Of a stretch of 33,097 nt of DNA, positions 15,679-25,586 are shown one piece after another (within the stretch, counting starts at the first letter, position 1; every line of letters begins with the position of its first letter). Source of the DNA: Deltaproteobacteria bacterium (lineage in GTDB: Bacteria > Desulfobacterota > Desulfarculia > Adiutricales > Adiutricaceae); contig JAISCZ010000066.1 of NCBI GenBank assembly GCA_031265205.1, forward strand, positions 1-33,097, written 5' to 3'. Both the position numbers and the translations under genes were made by a program. The notes beneath the pieces are model-generated. The model ran no database searches. It was not told where the DNA came from and worked only from the letters and a program-made list of their open reading frames with translations.

Positions 15679-17507
15679 TTATTTTCCAAATAAAGCTTGA
15701 CTGTATCCTCTTCCATAAATTCCTAAGCCAATTTTAAAGATTTTTTTTGCGTCAATTAAATAAGGCGCCGCGTAATTAAGGGTTTCAATGGCTTTTAAGC
15801 CTTTTTTCGCCAAGCCTTCCGTAATTATCTTAATTTCATTTTTAGTTAAATTAGCGTTATTTTTTTTACCGGAATGTTTCGCGTTAAACAGAATTTCGCC
15901 TTCCTCAAGTTCTTTTTCTCCAGATTTGTTGGTTATCTTCGCTAATTCATTAATAATGACGTCAGCTGTTTGTTGACTCACGCCAGATTCCGTTAAACGT
16001 TTCATGATTTTATCAATTTTGTCTTCGTTAGGATCGTTTCGCGCGTTACTTTTTTCGTTTTTTTTATATTTTAATTCGATGACCGCGTATATCCCATCGT
16101 TAAATTTTACGACCAGGTCTGGGGTACCTTCCGCGCCAGCTGGCTCACAGAGCGTTTCCACGTTTGGCATTCCAAGAAAATAAAAGAAAAGTAGCCCATG
16201 GTAGCGGGATTCGGAGGGAGAGTGACGCGCAGCGGGAAGAGCGCTGAAATTCGCGGTAATCAAGTTTGAAATAGTTTCCGCGTCTTTGGATAAAAGAGCC
16301 TCTTGAAAGATTAATTTTTCCGCTTCAGGGTCCTTTTTAATCTTTTTAAAAAGGAAACTAGCGAAAGCTGAATTGAATTTATTTTTCACTTCCTCATTGG
16401 GAACCTTTAGCCTATATTCGTCCAACTTATCAACGGCGGAGATTATTGTATCCACGGTGAGATAGCCTGTCTGAAAAAGGACAGGAGCCGGTTCCAAGGA
16501 GTCCGCTTCGGTCACGCTTATTGTTTCTTCCCGGAGGCTTGGAAGCGCGCCTCTGTGAAACGCGAGAGGATCCTTGAAAACAAAGGTATTTATAAATTTT
16601 TTTGGCGGTTCTAATTTTGTCCAATAGTTCGCGAATTTATTTTTTGAAAAAAATTTAAGGAGAGCATAAGGATTTAAAACCTTACTTATACCGTCCCAGC
16701 TATAGCCACCGTACCAATCAAGAATTCTTCGCCGCAAATCCGCGACGCTATCGTCTTTGCCCATGATTTTTTCGCTTTGCAGGATTTTGAGAGTAATTGG
16801 AAAGAATTCTTTAAAGCAGGCGTCCATTTCATCGTGAGTGAATCCGCAGACGCCAGAATATCGCGGATCCAGAGTTAAATCGTCTAAGTGATTGAGGGAA
16901 CCTGAACGCCAAATAAAGGAATAATTGCTAACGCCAGTGACAAAAAGAAAACGCAGATCGTCCGTTAGAGATTTCAGTTGGGAATAAAATTCGCTTAATA
17001 TTTTTTGGTTAGCTTCAGCGACGTCTAATTTATCTAAATTATAACTTACGGGAGCGTCATATTCGTCAATGAGCAAAACAACGTTTTTATTATACTTTCT
17101 TTTAAGCTCTTGAATAAGCTTACAAGCGTCAATCCGGGCGCGCTTTCCTCGATTACGACGCTGTGAGATCTAGCTATAAGAGCAAGCTTCCGCTGGAGGG
17201 ATTTCTCCAGCGCGTCGGGGGATTTTTGGGCGGGAACCATGCTTAGGCTTAAGACAGGGTAAGTGTCCTCAAAATTATAGCGATTGTTTTGACCAATCCA
17301 TAATTTTTCAAACAGTTCTTCGCGCCCGCTAAAGAGTTCTTTAAAAGCGGTTAAAAGGAGAGTTTTGCCAAATCCCCGCGGCCTGGACAGAAAAAAATAT
17401 TTTCCCGAGTTAAGAATATTGTGGATAAGCTCGGTTTTATCCGCGTACACGTAGTTTTCACTGATAATTGACCCAAAACTTTGTTCGCCAACGTCAATTT
17501 TTGACAT
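15679..17507 (-). pseudogene. Frameshifted AAA-ATPase-like / PD-(D/E)XK nuclease protein
   Basis: Two overlapping frames together make a nearly complete member of the AAA-ATPase-like plus PDDEXK_9 family, about 600 aa. The first frame (from ATG 17507, GAGG in front) has the Walker A motif SRPRGFGKT. The second has the Walker B LLIDEYDAP, the middle domain (GVSNYSF, DWYGGYSW) and the nuclease-like GTPDLVVKF...VIELKYKK near the C-terminus. The switch is one base at an A4 run on the minus strand (17100-17103). Re-reading one A gives SLKRKYNKNVVLLIDEYD, as expected for the family. This may be a true mutation, an assembly error or slippage. These genes are often multicopy in gut and symbiotic bacteria; their role is unknown. 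Confidence 0.85.
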
Positions 17508-17600
17508 AGACAATCCTCAATTGATCCGCCTAAATTTATCCGCGCGATAAATTTTTCTCGGATTAAGGCGCGATTTAGATCTTTCCTTCTCTTAGGCGCC

Positions 17601-17629
17601 ATTTTAAACATTTTCCCACCCGCGCGCAA
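17601..17629 (-). promoter_or_regulatory. Candidate promoter for the ATPase-like gene
   Basis: On the minus strand TTGCGC (17624-17629) and TAAAAT (17601-17606) are separated by 17 nt, with the -10 ending 93 nt before the ATG. The -35 is weak. Confidence 0.35.
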
Positions 17630-18152
17630 TCCCTAAGAGTTAAAATAGATTTACGTTTTTAATCATAGTTAAACACGGATTGCTGACGCGAGTTTCGTTA
17701 AGATCCTCTTGATGGCTTAGCCGAGCCATTTAAGAGCGGCGCTGGCTCTCGCCTATCTTTAACTTATTTAACCGCGACGCGCTTAATGTTTTCCGCTATC
17801 GCGAATTCTCGCTCGCGTTTCCTTTCGCGGGCGAGGCGAGGCGGCGAAGGCGGCGCGATTTTAGCTTAAGTCCTTTTATTTCCCCCATAAAAGCGGCTCT
17901 GGGAGAGCGCGGGCGCCCTCGCTCTTCCCTCGACTTCCGCCCCCGCCCGCGGGCGCCCTCCCCTCTCCCTTAGGGCGTATCCCCCGCGCGAGTCGCCCCC
18001 AAGGAGCGAGCGAGCGGCGAGGGCCGTGGCGGGCCTTGGGCGCGCCTTAAAGGGCCTTCAGGGAACTTGGGGGCTATCCCCCCGCGTCGACCGAAAATAA
18101 CGCGCCTCCCTTTGGACGCGGCGCGCGGAAGCGCGATCGGAGTCCTCGCGGG
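17630..18152. other. Intergenic region, no gene seen
   Basis: No supported coding frame. One stem, ATGGCT/AGCCAT with a 6-nt loop (17712-17729), is present but lacks a T tract. The right part (17900-18150) is very GC-rich. Confidence 0.5.
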
Positions 18153-19184
18153 CTATTTCGCGAGCCTTCGCGCCACGGCGGCGGCTTTTTCCCGGACCAG
18201 GGGATGGGAGTCCGCGCGCGCCATTCGCGTTTGGGGGAGATATTGGGTTAGCGCGAGATTGTCGATGACGTTTAAGGCGTTTAATTTCCAGCGAAAAATC
18301 AGCTCAGGGACGATATAGGAAAATTTGGGCGAGAGAGTCTTTTGGATTTCCGCGTAACTCATCTCCAAAAGGCTCCCGGGAAGGGCTTTCGCGGCCACCT
18401 CCTCTAAAAGCGGAAATTCTTCCACGCCTTCCCATTGGCCCTTGTTGAAGGGACAGCGGTCCTGACAGGCGTCGCAGCCGTAGAGCCAGCCGCCCATGTC
18501 CTTGAGGAGACGCGAGCTCAAAGCGAGGATCGGGCCCACGCTCGAAAGATAGCTCACGCAGGTCCCCATGTTCATGGTAAAGGGCTCCGAAAGGGAACGC
18601 GAGGGACAATTTTGGACGCATTTGAGACAGTTCGCGGGGCAAGGCCGCGCCGTGGCGCCGCCGCTCCCGCGAAGTTCCAGCTCCCGGTCTATGGCCCAGG
18701 CCTCCAGCCGATAAAAGGAGCCTTTCGCGCCGTAGAAAAAATTATTTTGCCGAATAAGGCCCAGTCCCGCCGCTTGGGCGGCGTAGCGCAAGGCGGTGAG
18801 GCCGCGGAAGGGGTCGCTCTCCGCCCTGATTCCCTCTTTCGCGAGAAATTCCCCGTAGGCGGCTATCCGCTGATAGTCGGGGGACGGGGGATACCCGTAG
18901 AAGTCGGTTAGGTAGAGTTTGCCGATATACCCGTCGGCGCGGGGGGGAATCCGGTAGCGGCCCAGGTAAATGGCCACCACGATCAGGGCCTGAGCCCAGG
19001 GGCGCCTCTCGCGCGGCGCGACGAAATGCCCAAAGTTCCCGTAAGCGTCGTCGCGGAAGGGAACCTTCCGGGACCTTTCGGCCAGGCGCTCGGAAAGGCC
19101 CCGGAGGGCCTCGAGCCTCACAATCCCCATATCGGCGAAACCCAATTCCAAGGCCTTTTCCCGCAAAAATTCCGCTTGTCCCAT
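18153..19184 (-). CDS. QueG-like double 4Fe-4S cluster protein 1
   Basis: A 343-aa cytoplasmic protein similar to epoxyqueuosine reductase QueG, the cobalamin- and Fe-S-dependent enzyme of the last step of queuosine synthesis. Two 4Fe-4S clusters are indicated by C182, C186, C189, C193, C209, C237, C240 and C244 (NCLKCVQNCP, GTCVSYL, YGCDACQDRCPFN). AAGLGLIRQNNFF matches the AGLGW-x-GK-x2 region of QueG, and the C-terminus has a HEAT-like helix pair (HPLVREKAAA). The QueG catalytic aspartate is not at its exact spacing; D124 is the candidate. GGGGAGG precedes the ATG. Because there are two paralogues beside chelatase genes, a role other than tRNA modification is possible. Confidence 0.75.
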   Translation of the reverse strand: MGQAEFLREKALELGFADMGIVRLEALRGLSERLAERSRKVPFRDDAYGNFGHFVAPRERRPWAQALIVVAIYLGRYRIPPRADGYIGKLYLTDFYGYPPSPDYQRIAAYGEFLAKEGIRAESDPFRGLTALRYAAQAAGLGLIRQNNFFYGAKGSFYRLEAWAIDRELELRGSGGATARPCPANCLKCVQNCPSRSLSEPFTMNMGTCVSYLSSVGPILALSSRLLKDMGGWLYGCDACQDRCPFNKGQWEGVEEFPLLEEVAAKALPGSLLEMSYAEIQKTLSPKFSYIVPELIFRWKLNALNVIDNLALTQYLPQTRMARADSHPLVREKAAAVARRLAK

Positions 19185-19208
19185 AAGCCGCCTCCCCGCT
19201 CGCGAAAA

Positions 19209-19237
19209 ATACTAACGGCGACTTAATTAAATTTCAA
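19209..19237 (-). promoter_or_regulatory. Promoter of QueG-like gene 1
   Basis: TTGAAA (19232-19237) and TAGTAT (19209-19214) with a 17-nt spacer on the minus strand. The -10 ends 24 nt before the ATG, so the leader would hold little more than the ribosome site. Confidence 0.6.
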
Positions 19238-19523
19238 TATGGCGCGCGGCCCGGGAACCCCCGGGGAGTCCGCGCGCCTCCACGGGGGCGCGCGAAAGCG
19301 GGCGCCGCGCGAGCGCGGACGCGAGGCCACGAGCGCCACCGGGCGACCGCCAACGGGCGCGAAGGCGCCGCCACGAGACTCGCCCCGCGCCGTCGCGGAC
19401 TCGAGACGAGCCGCCTCTCCTTTGGGGAACCCCTCGGCTTTACGCCGGAAACCGCCCTCGCGCGGAAAGGCCCCCCAAAGGCCCACGAGCCTCGGCGCGC
19501 CGTTTAGAGACAAGGGCGCGCGG
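19238..19523. other. GC-rich spacer between the QueG-like paralogues
   Basis: Open frames exist on both strands, but they are low-complexity Arg/Gly/Pro translations of GC-rich DNA with no family resemblance. I see no gene here. Confidence 0.5.
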
Positions 19524-20552
19524 CTATTTTCCGAGCTTTTCCCCCACGGCCGCGGCTTTTTCCCGGACCAGGGGATGGGAGTCCGCGCGCGCCTTTTCGA
19601 CTTGGGGAAGATACTGGGTTAAGGAAAGGTTGCCGATAACGTTTAAGGCGTTAAGTTTCCAGCGGAAGAGGCTTTCCGGCGGGATATAGAAAAACTTGGG
19701 CGCGAGGGTCTTTTGAATTTCCGCGTAGCCCATCTCTAAAATATCCCCGGGCATGGCCTTTAAGGTCGTCTCTTCCAAAAAAGGAAACTCCTCGTCTCCT
19801 TCCCATTTTCCCTTGTTGAAGGGGCAGTGGTCCTGGCAGGCGTCGCAGCCGTAGAGCCAGCCGCCCATGTCGCGAAGAAGACCTAAACCCAAGTCGGGAA
19901 CGGGGCCCAGACTCGAGAGATAGCTCACGCAGGTCGCCATGTTCATGACAAAGGGCGCGGAAAGGGAACGGGTGGGGCAATTTTGGACGCATTTGAGGCA
20001 ATTTTCCGGGCAGGGCGGCGCGGAGGCGGGACTCTGAATAAGCTCCAGCTCCCGGTCAATGGCCCAGGCGTCGATCCGATACCAGGAGCCTTTCTCGCCG
20101 TAGAAAAAATTGTTTTGGCGGATGACGCCCAGACCCGCCGCTTGGGCGGCGTAGCGAACGGCGGTCACGCCGTGGACCTCGTCGTTTTCCGCCCTAATTC
20201 CCTCTTTCGCGAGAAAATCCCCGTAAGCGGCGGTCCGCTGAAAATCGGGGGACAGCGCGAGCTTCCGGGAGTCGGTCAGGTAGAGTTTGCCGATATACCC
20301 TTCGGCGCGCGGGGGAATCCGGTAGCGACCCATAAAGGTGGTCGTCACGAGCGCGGCTTGGGCCCAGGGGCGCCTCTCTTGGATAAAAGCGAAAGAGCGG
20401 AAATTTTCGTGGACTCCGTTTGGAAAAGACGCCGCGCGGGCCCTTTCGCTCAGGCGCTCGGCGTAGCCCCAAAGAGCCTCGGGCCTCACGATCCCCATCT
20501 CGGCAAATCCCATTTCCAGGGCTTTTTCCCGTAAAATTGTCGCGATTTCCAT
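19524..20552 (-). CDS. QueG-like double 4Fe-4S cluster protein 2
   Basis: A 342-aa close paralogue of the next gene downstream, sharing most of its sequence and the same cysteine set starting at C181 (NCLKCVQNCP, TCVSYL, YGCDACQDHCPFN). The frame extends 21 codons upstream, but ATG 20552 is chosen because GGGAGG lies 8 nt before it and the N-termini of the paralogues then align (ILREKALEMGFAEMGIVR versus FLREKALELGFADMGIVR). D124 is conserved in both. It is separated from cobN copy 2 by about 270 nt and has its own promoter, so it need not be in the chelatase operon. Confidence 0.75.
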   Translation of the reverse strand: MEIATILREKALEMGFAEMGIVRPEALWGYAERLSERARAASFPNGVHENFRSFAFIQERRPWAQAALVTTTFMGRYRIPPRAEGYIGKLYLTDSRKLALSPDFQRTAAYGDFLAKEGIRAENDEVHGVTAVRYAAQAAGLGVIRQNNFFYGEKGSWYRIDAWAIDRELELIQSPASAPPCPENCLKCVQNCPTRSLSAPFVMNMATCVSYLSSLGPVPDLGLGLLRDMGGWLYGCDACQDHCPFNKGKWEGDEEFPFLEETTLKAMPGDILEMGYAEIQKTLAPKFFYIPPESLFRWKLNALNVIGNLSLTQYLPQVEKARADSHPLVREKAAAVGEKLGK

Positions 20553-20577
20553 GAATTCGCCTCCCAGCTGGGTCCCC

Positions 20578-20606
20578 ATCCTAAAGGCAATTTTTTGTAA
20601 AATCAA
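20578..20606 (-). promoter_or_regulatory. Promoter of QueG-like gene 2
   Basis: TTGATT (20601-20606) and TAGGAT (20578-20583) with a 17-nt spacer on the minus strand, 25 nt before the ATG. The layout is nearly the same as the promoter of paralogue 1, so the duplication probably included it. Confidence 0.5.
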
Positions 20607-20820
20607 TAGTGACAATTATTAAGGGCCCCAGAGGGGAGGAAAAAGGGCGCCGCGCGCCAGGCGACGGCTTGGCCTCGCCGGGAACGGAAAGGCCGCGCCC
20701 CTCTCTCCTCGCCTTCGCGTCTCCCCGTCTCCCCGCCGCTCGTTTCAATAGAAAGGACCGCTACCAGGGCGCGCTCGCCTGTCGCGGGCGCGCCCCGCCT
20801 CCCCCGGTCCAGACGGGAAG

Positions 20821-23800
20821 TTACGGCTTCCGTTCCTTCTTCCAGCCGCGCTTAAGGATTCCCAAAACGAAGAGGAAAACGGTGAGCGTCAAAAAGGCCG
20901 GCGCCGCCCACTCAATCCACGCGGAGGCGGCGGGCCCTTCCCCGGAGGCGCCCGCCGGGTCCACTTTTTCCATTCTAAGGCCCCTCACGGTCTCCGCGGG
21001 CTCCGGAGCGCCGCTGGCGGCGGCGGGATTGGCCTCGCTCGCCTGTGTGGGAAGGGCCGCGGCCGCGCGCGCCTCGCCTCTCGCCCGCGCCCTTTCCGCG
21101 ACCGTTTGGCCCGTCGCCTTATTTAAAATATCCTCGAAGAGAGCCGCGTCCGCCACGGAAATAAGCCGCGAGTCCCGCGCCAAGCTCAAGGCGAAAAGAC
21201 TAAGGTCCGGATTGTCGCAAAGGCTCGCCGCGCAGGAGACTCCATGGGCGATAACGTTTTGGGCGTACTCTTTGGCCAAATTGGCTAGCGTCTCTTCCCC
21301 GGGCGCCCAATAGCCCTTCCGCGCGGTCTCCAGGAGCCTTCCGGTAAGGCTCTGGTAGGCGAAGGGGTTGGCCGCGTCCATAAACTCAGGAACGCCCTGG
21401 CCGTTTTTATCCAAAACGTAGACCGCGTAGGTCATGTCCCAGGCCTTTTCCCCAACGGCCTCGGGGACAGTCGCCTGCCAGCCCCAGAGGTATTCCGCGT
21501 AATTGGCCATCTCCCGGGCCCCGGCGTAGTCCTCTTTTTTCATGCCCTCGATCCACTGGGGATTAAGGTAGCGCGCGCGGATCTCGGCGCCTAAAAAGCG
21601 CGCGAGGCTTTCGATTTTAACCTGGCCCGGGGTCCTTTGGTCCGCGATAAGCGTTAAGGGCGCCCGCCCCGAAAGGGTCCGGACCGCGAGGGACAGGCCC
21701 CCCAGATAGGAGTACATGTCGTCGTTGTCCAAAAGGCCGTAGAGGTTCGAGGACGAGGAATGCCAGACGGCTTCCGCGTCCTTAAGGTTTAAGGAGAAAG
21801 ACTTTAAAGCGGCCTCTCCCGCGAAATCTTTCCCGTAGGCGTAGCCCGCGCTCTCCAAATACACCGCGGCTATTTCGGCGTCGCTTTCCCAATAGCCCGA
21901 GGCCGGCGCGAGCGAGGAAACCTTTATCCCATAGGTTCCCGGGGCCTCGGAAAAGACCCGGGCCCGGGAAAAGCGCGTGGCCTCTTCTTCCGCGAAACCC
22001 TCTTCCATTAAGGCCGCCTTAATACGCGCGTCGTTTTGGGCGACGAAGTTTTCGATATCGTCCTGGAGGGCGGCCAGGCGCATGACCTCGTCGATATACG
22101 CCATCTTGTCGGGAAAGAGATCCCGAAAGAGACCCGAGGCGTTAATCGTCACGTCGATCCGGGGCCTTCCCAAACGCTCCGCGGGAATGGCGCGCATGCC
22201 GCTGAGCGTCCCGCTGGGGCTCCAGAGAGGCTCCACGCCCGCGAGGGCCATCACGGTCGCCTCGCTTAAGCCTTCGTTCCTGAGGCTCTCCACGGCCCAG
22301 AGCGTCACCGCGACTTTTACTGGGTAGCGCCCGTCATGGGAGTCGCGAAATTGCCGGACAATTTCCTCCGCGGCCTCTCGCCCCAGTTCCCAGGCCGCCC
22401 GGGTGGGAATCCGCGCCGGGGAGAGTCCGTAAAAGTTACGACCCGTGGGAAGCGCGAGCGGCGCGCGGGCGGGATCGTTTCCCTCCCCGGGCTCAATATA
22501 GCGCCCGCTTAAGGCTCGGAGCGTCGCCTCCAACTCCCGGGGGCCCGAAAGGGCGATATTATTCGCGACTTCCGCCGGATCGATTCCCGGATTGGCCCGG
22601 GCCACGGTCGCGGCCGTCGCGCGGGCGCTCTCGGGGCTCGGGCTTTTCCCCAAAACGTGGAGCCCGAAGGGAATCGTCTCGCTCTCTAAAGTTTCCAGAT
22701 AAGCGCTTAAGGCCGCGACCATCGCGGAATCTTCCGCGCCCGCGAGGCCCAATTCCGCGTGGAGGCCCAAATCGCGGGCTAACGCCTCTATTTCCGCGAA
22801 GTAGACGCCCTCCGTCGCCCCGCCGACGGATTTCGCCTGGACGTAGTTTCCGATTTTTTCCTTGAGGGCCAGGTAATCCCCGTAACCCTCGGCCGCGACC
22901 AGTGGCGGGACTAAATGGTCGATAATCACTCCCCGGCCCCGCCTCTTGGCCTGAATCCCCTCCCCCACGTTGTCCATGATATAGGGATAGATATTGGGGA
23001 TATCCGTCATTAAGACCTCGGATGGATCGCTGGCGGAAAGCCCCGCGGCCTTCCCGGGGAGCCATTCCTCCGTGGCGTGGGTTCCAAGGTGGATCATCGC
23101 GTCCGCCCCAAACTCCTTTTGGAGCCACAAATACGCCGCGATATACTGATGGTGGGGATAAAGCGCCAGATCGTGGTAACGCGCCCGGGCCTCCTCTTCC
23201 CCGGCCCGGGAGGGCTCGGGAAGGATTATGACGTTACCGGCGCGGATGACGGGAATTAAGATATTCCCGTCTTTGATCATGATCCGCGAATCCGTCGGGC
23301 TTCCCCAGCGCGCGATGACCTTGTCGCGGAAATCCGCCGGCAGTTCCGCAAACCAGGCGGCGTACTCGGAAATGGGAAGTTTTTCCACGAGCCCCGCGGC
23401 GATTAAATCTTCCAGTTCCCCCGGGGCCCAGGAGCCCACGTTGCGGCCCCCGCTCAAAATAAGCCTTTTTAAATTCCCCTCGTCCAATTGGAGGAAATCG
23501 TCCACTCCGTAACCCTCGGCCTTTAAAGCCGCGAGCAAAGTCTCCAAGGACCGGAAGACGTTCAGGTAGCTCGCCCCGATATTTCCTTTGCCGGGATTGT
23601 GGTTGTAATAAAGGATAGCGACTTTTTTGTCGCGGTTATCCTTACGCCTTAAATTGACCGTGGCGTCTATCCGTTTGAGCAAAATACCCAACGAGTCGGA
23701 AATAAGCTCGGGGGCGTAATAGCTCCCGCCGTAGACCGTTTTCCCCCGCGTAAGCCCCATAAAGACGGATGGCTCGATGACCCCGCTCGCCTCGGGGACG

Positions 23801-24771
23801 GCCAAGGTCCAAAGAACGCTCGTGGGCTCCAAGCCCACGGGGCTCGCGCGCCACTCCTCCGTGGTGGCGGAGGAAAGGCTCACTAAAATAAAGACGGGCG
23901 CGTCCAGGACTCTTAAGGCGTTCCGCGCGCGCTCGCCAAAATTGACGTGGAAGCGAAAAGCGCCCGCGAGAATGATATCCACGACGCTTTCGCCGTTACT
24001 CGCGAAAAAACGCTCCAAGACCTCAAGGTCGTCCCCGAACCCGGCGATGACGTTGTAGCCCCGCTCCTCTAGGGCGCAAATCAGCTCGCCGACGATTTCT
24101 TTTTTCCCGGGGGCGAGGGAGGCCTTAAAGAGCGTCAGCCCCACGGTGGGGCGGCTCAGGTCGTCGCCCCGGGCGGCGAGCCAGGAAAGGTAGGAGGGCA
24201 AATCGACGAAAATAAGGTCCCCTTCGGGGCGCCAGATCAGATTGTCGGGATAGACGAAGGGAGGATCGCGCCGTATCCGCGGATCTATTTTGATGGACGC
24301 GCCGAGGCGGACTAAATTAATCCAGTTCTCTTTGGTGGGATTGGCGTAATACAAAGGAACCTCGGGATGGAAAACAATCCCCGCGCCCGCGAGGGAGTCG
24401 TCGCCGAGGGTATTGTAGAGAGCCAGAACGGTTCGGTCCCGGATCAGGTCTTTTTCCGCCAGAAAGGGGGCCAAGCCGCCCACCCAGCTCGCGACCAATA
24501 GAAGATCCTGGCCCCTTAAAAAATCCGCGAGGCCCGTTTCGCCTTGGAGGCCGAAATCCCTTTGGCCGATAACGGTCACGCGGAATCCCTCCCGCGCGAG
24601 GTCGTTGATGGCCAAGCTCGCCACCATCGCGTCGGAATCGGTCGCGAGGATAGCGACCTTGACGTCGCCGCGCGCCGCGGGGGAAAAGAGCGCCGTAAAA
24701 AGGAAGGCCGTCAGCCAAAGCGCGCCGAGACAGCGCGCCAAAACGGTCCGCGAGAGATGAGGGGAAAGCAC
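20821..24771 (-). CDS. cobN: Exported, membrane-anchored CobN-like chelatase, copy 2
   Basis: A 1316-aa protein of the CobN/magnesium-chelatase H family. The GTG start follows AAGGAGG. A signal peptide (about 1-35, WLTAFLFTALFSPAARG) implies export. The central chelatase domain has DLALYPHHQYIAAYLW and MIHLGTHATEEWLPGK near residues 556-573, where CobN normally has GTHGTLEWLPGK. The C-terminus has VRGLRME, a flexible linker, one transmembrane helix and a basic tail (KRGWKKERKP). Such proteins occur with ExbB/TolQ and DUF2149 and resemble HmuS of Bacteroidetes, linked to haem demetallation, rather than cytosolic CobN. It is a diverged duplicate of the cobN copy 1 gene upstream. Confidence 0.88.
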   Translation of the reverse strand: MLSPHLSRTVLARCLGALWLTAFLFTALFSPAARGDVKVAILATDSDAMVASLAINDLAREGFRVTVIGQRDFGLQGETGLADFLRGQDLLLVASWVGGLAPFLAEKDLIRDRTVLALYNTLGDDSLAGAGIVFHPEVPLYYANPTKENWINLVRLGASIKIDPRIRRDPPFVYPDNLIWRPEGDLIFVDLPSYLSWLAARGDDLSRPTVGLTLFKASLAPGKKEIVGELICALEERGYNVIAGFGDDLEVLERFFASNGESVVDIILAGAFRFHVNFGERARNALRVLDAPVFILVSLSSATTEEWRASPVGLEPTSVLWTLAVPEASGVIEPSVFMGLTRGKTVYGGSYYAPELISDSLGILLKRIDATVNLRRKDNRDKKVAILYYNHNPGKGNIGASYLNVFRSLETLLAALKAEGYGVDDFLQLDEGNLKRLILSGGRNVGSWAPGELEDLIAAGLVEKLPISEYAAWFAELPADFRDKVIARWGSPTDSRIMIKDGNILIPVIRAGNVIILPEPSRAGEEEARARYHDLALYPHHQYIAAYLWLQKEFGADAMIHLGTHATEEWLPGKAAGLSASDPSEVLMTDIPNIYPYIMDNVGEGIQAKRRGRGVIIDHLVPPLVAAEGYGDYLALKEKIGNYVQAKSVGGATEGVYFAEIEALARDLGLHAELGLAGAEDSAMVAALSAYLETLESETIPFGLHVLGKSPSPESARATAATVARANPGIDPAEVANNIALSGPRELEATLRALSGRYIEPGEGNDPARAPLALPTGRNFYGLSPARIPTRAAWELGREAAEEIVRQFRDSHDGRYPVKVAVTLWAVESLRNEGLSEATVMALAGVEPLWSPSGTLSGMRAIPAERLGRPRIDVTINASGLFRDLFPDKMAYIDEVMRLAALQDDIENFVAQNDARIKAALMEEGFAEEEATRFSRARVFSEAPGTYGIKVSSLAPASGYWESDAEIAAVYLESAGYAYGKDFAGEAALKSFSLNLKDAEAVWHSSSSNLYGLLDNDDMYSYLGGLSLAVRTLSGRAPLTLIADQRTPGQVKIESLARFLGAEIRARYLNPQWIEGMKKEDYAGAREMANYAEYLWGWQATVPEAVGEKAWDMTYAVYVLDKNGQGVPEFMDAANPFAYQSLTGRLLETARKGYWAPGEETLANLAKEYAQNVIAHGVSCAASLCDNPDLSLFALSLARDSRLISVADAALFEDILNKATGQTVAERARARGEARAAAALPTQASEANPAAASGAPEPAETVRGLRMEKVDPAGASGEGPAASAWIEWAAPAFLTLTVFLFVLGILKRGWKKERKP

Positions 24772-24967
24772 GAAAGCCTCCTTAGGCCCTTAAGTCCGCG
24801 CCTTTCCCCCTTAAGGGAAAAACGGGAATCAAGGCCCTTTCTCTCTCCCTGAAGAGCCGCGAAAAAATTTTCTTTTAAAAAAACCGCCGCGCGACGGACG
24901 CTTTTTTCGCGCGCCCCGCCATTCGCGCGCGCGAGGGGACTTTTCCCCCCGGCGAAAAGGAGCGCAA

Positions 24968-25054
24968 GCGGCCAAAAAGCTTTAAGGCTCAGTTGGCCCA
25001 TTAACCATTATCCCCCGGCTCATGAGCCGTAAAGCCCCTTGGCTCTAAGGCCGC
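24968..25054 (-). promoter_or_regulatory. Repeated structured leader element, copy A (before cobN 2)
   Basis: An 87-nt element closed by GCGGCC/GGCCGC. It can hold AGCC-AAGG-GGCT, a GGCTCATGAGCC palindrome, the unpaired box GGGGGATAATGGTT, and a weak third stem. GAGCC near the start can also pair with GGCTC of the palindrome, which allows alternative folds. It lies about 200 nt upstream of the cobN 2 start. A second copy lies at 25587-25675. Confidence 0.5.
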
Positions 25055-25091
25055 CCGCGCGCATGATAAAAAGCGAAAAAGCGCCTTAACT

Positions 25092-25396
25092 CTAAGGCTT
25101 TCCGTTTCTCTCTCCTTTCTTCCGCGCTGACTTTTGGCCGCGGACGGTCACATAAATAAAAAAGATCGCCAACGGAAGCAAAAAGAGCGGCCCGGCCCAG
25201 TTCAGCGCGAAGGGCCCGCGCCTTCCGCCGTTTCCGCCGTTTCCGCCGTTTCCGTGGGGACGGTTTCCATTTTCAGTCCCCGGACATTGGCCGCGCCCTC
25301 CGCGCTCGTCCCCGTCTCCGGGGAAGGCGCGGGCGCGGCCGCGCGCGCCTCGCCTCTCGCCCGCGCCCTTGCCGCGACCGTTTGGCCCGTCGCCTT
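25092..25396 (-). pseudogene. C-terminal remnant of a third CobN-like gene
   Basis: From KATGQTVAARARARGEARAAA, through VRGLKMETV, to a transmembrane helix (LFLLPLAIFFIYV) and the basic tail KKGERNGKP, this mirrors the end of cobN 2. About 60 nt around 25337-25398 are almost identical to 21061-21121. The tail is in a different frame after about 25205-25225, and nothing of the chelatase domain remains. The leader element ahead of it (copy B) is kept, so a gene between leader and tail appears to have been lost by internal deletion. Confidence 0.8.
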
Positions 25397-25466
25397 TCTT
25401 CCCCCCGGGGGGGCCAGAGCCCCCCGGATCTTGGGGGACCGTCCCCTCGTCGCGCGCGGAGTAAAA

Positions 25467-25508
25467 TTCGCGAACCGCGGAATAAGATTCGCGAACAAGA
25501 TTCGCGAA
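25467..25508. repeat. Three TTCGCGAA palindromes
   Basis: TTCGCGAA occurs at 25467, 25488 and 25501. The last two are part of a 13-bp tandem repeat AGATTCGCGAACA. They lie between the leader element copy B and the cobN remnant, where an operator would be expected, but the host DNA is CGCG-rich and chance is possible. Confidence 0.5.
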
Positions 25509-25586
25509 CAAGGCGCTCGGACAAGAATCGCGCGCGAGACTTCCGAGGGAAGGCTCGCGCGGAAACGCGCGACAAAAGGAGCGCAA

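Noticed and set aside
19238-19622. Plus-strand Arg/Pro-rich frame between the QueG-like genes
   Set aside because: Low-complexity product of GC-rich DNA that also overlaps the second QueG-like gene.
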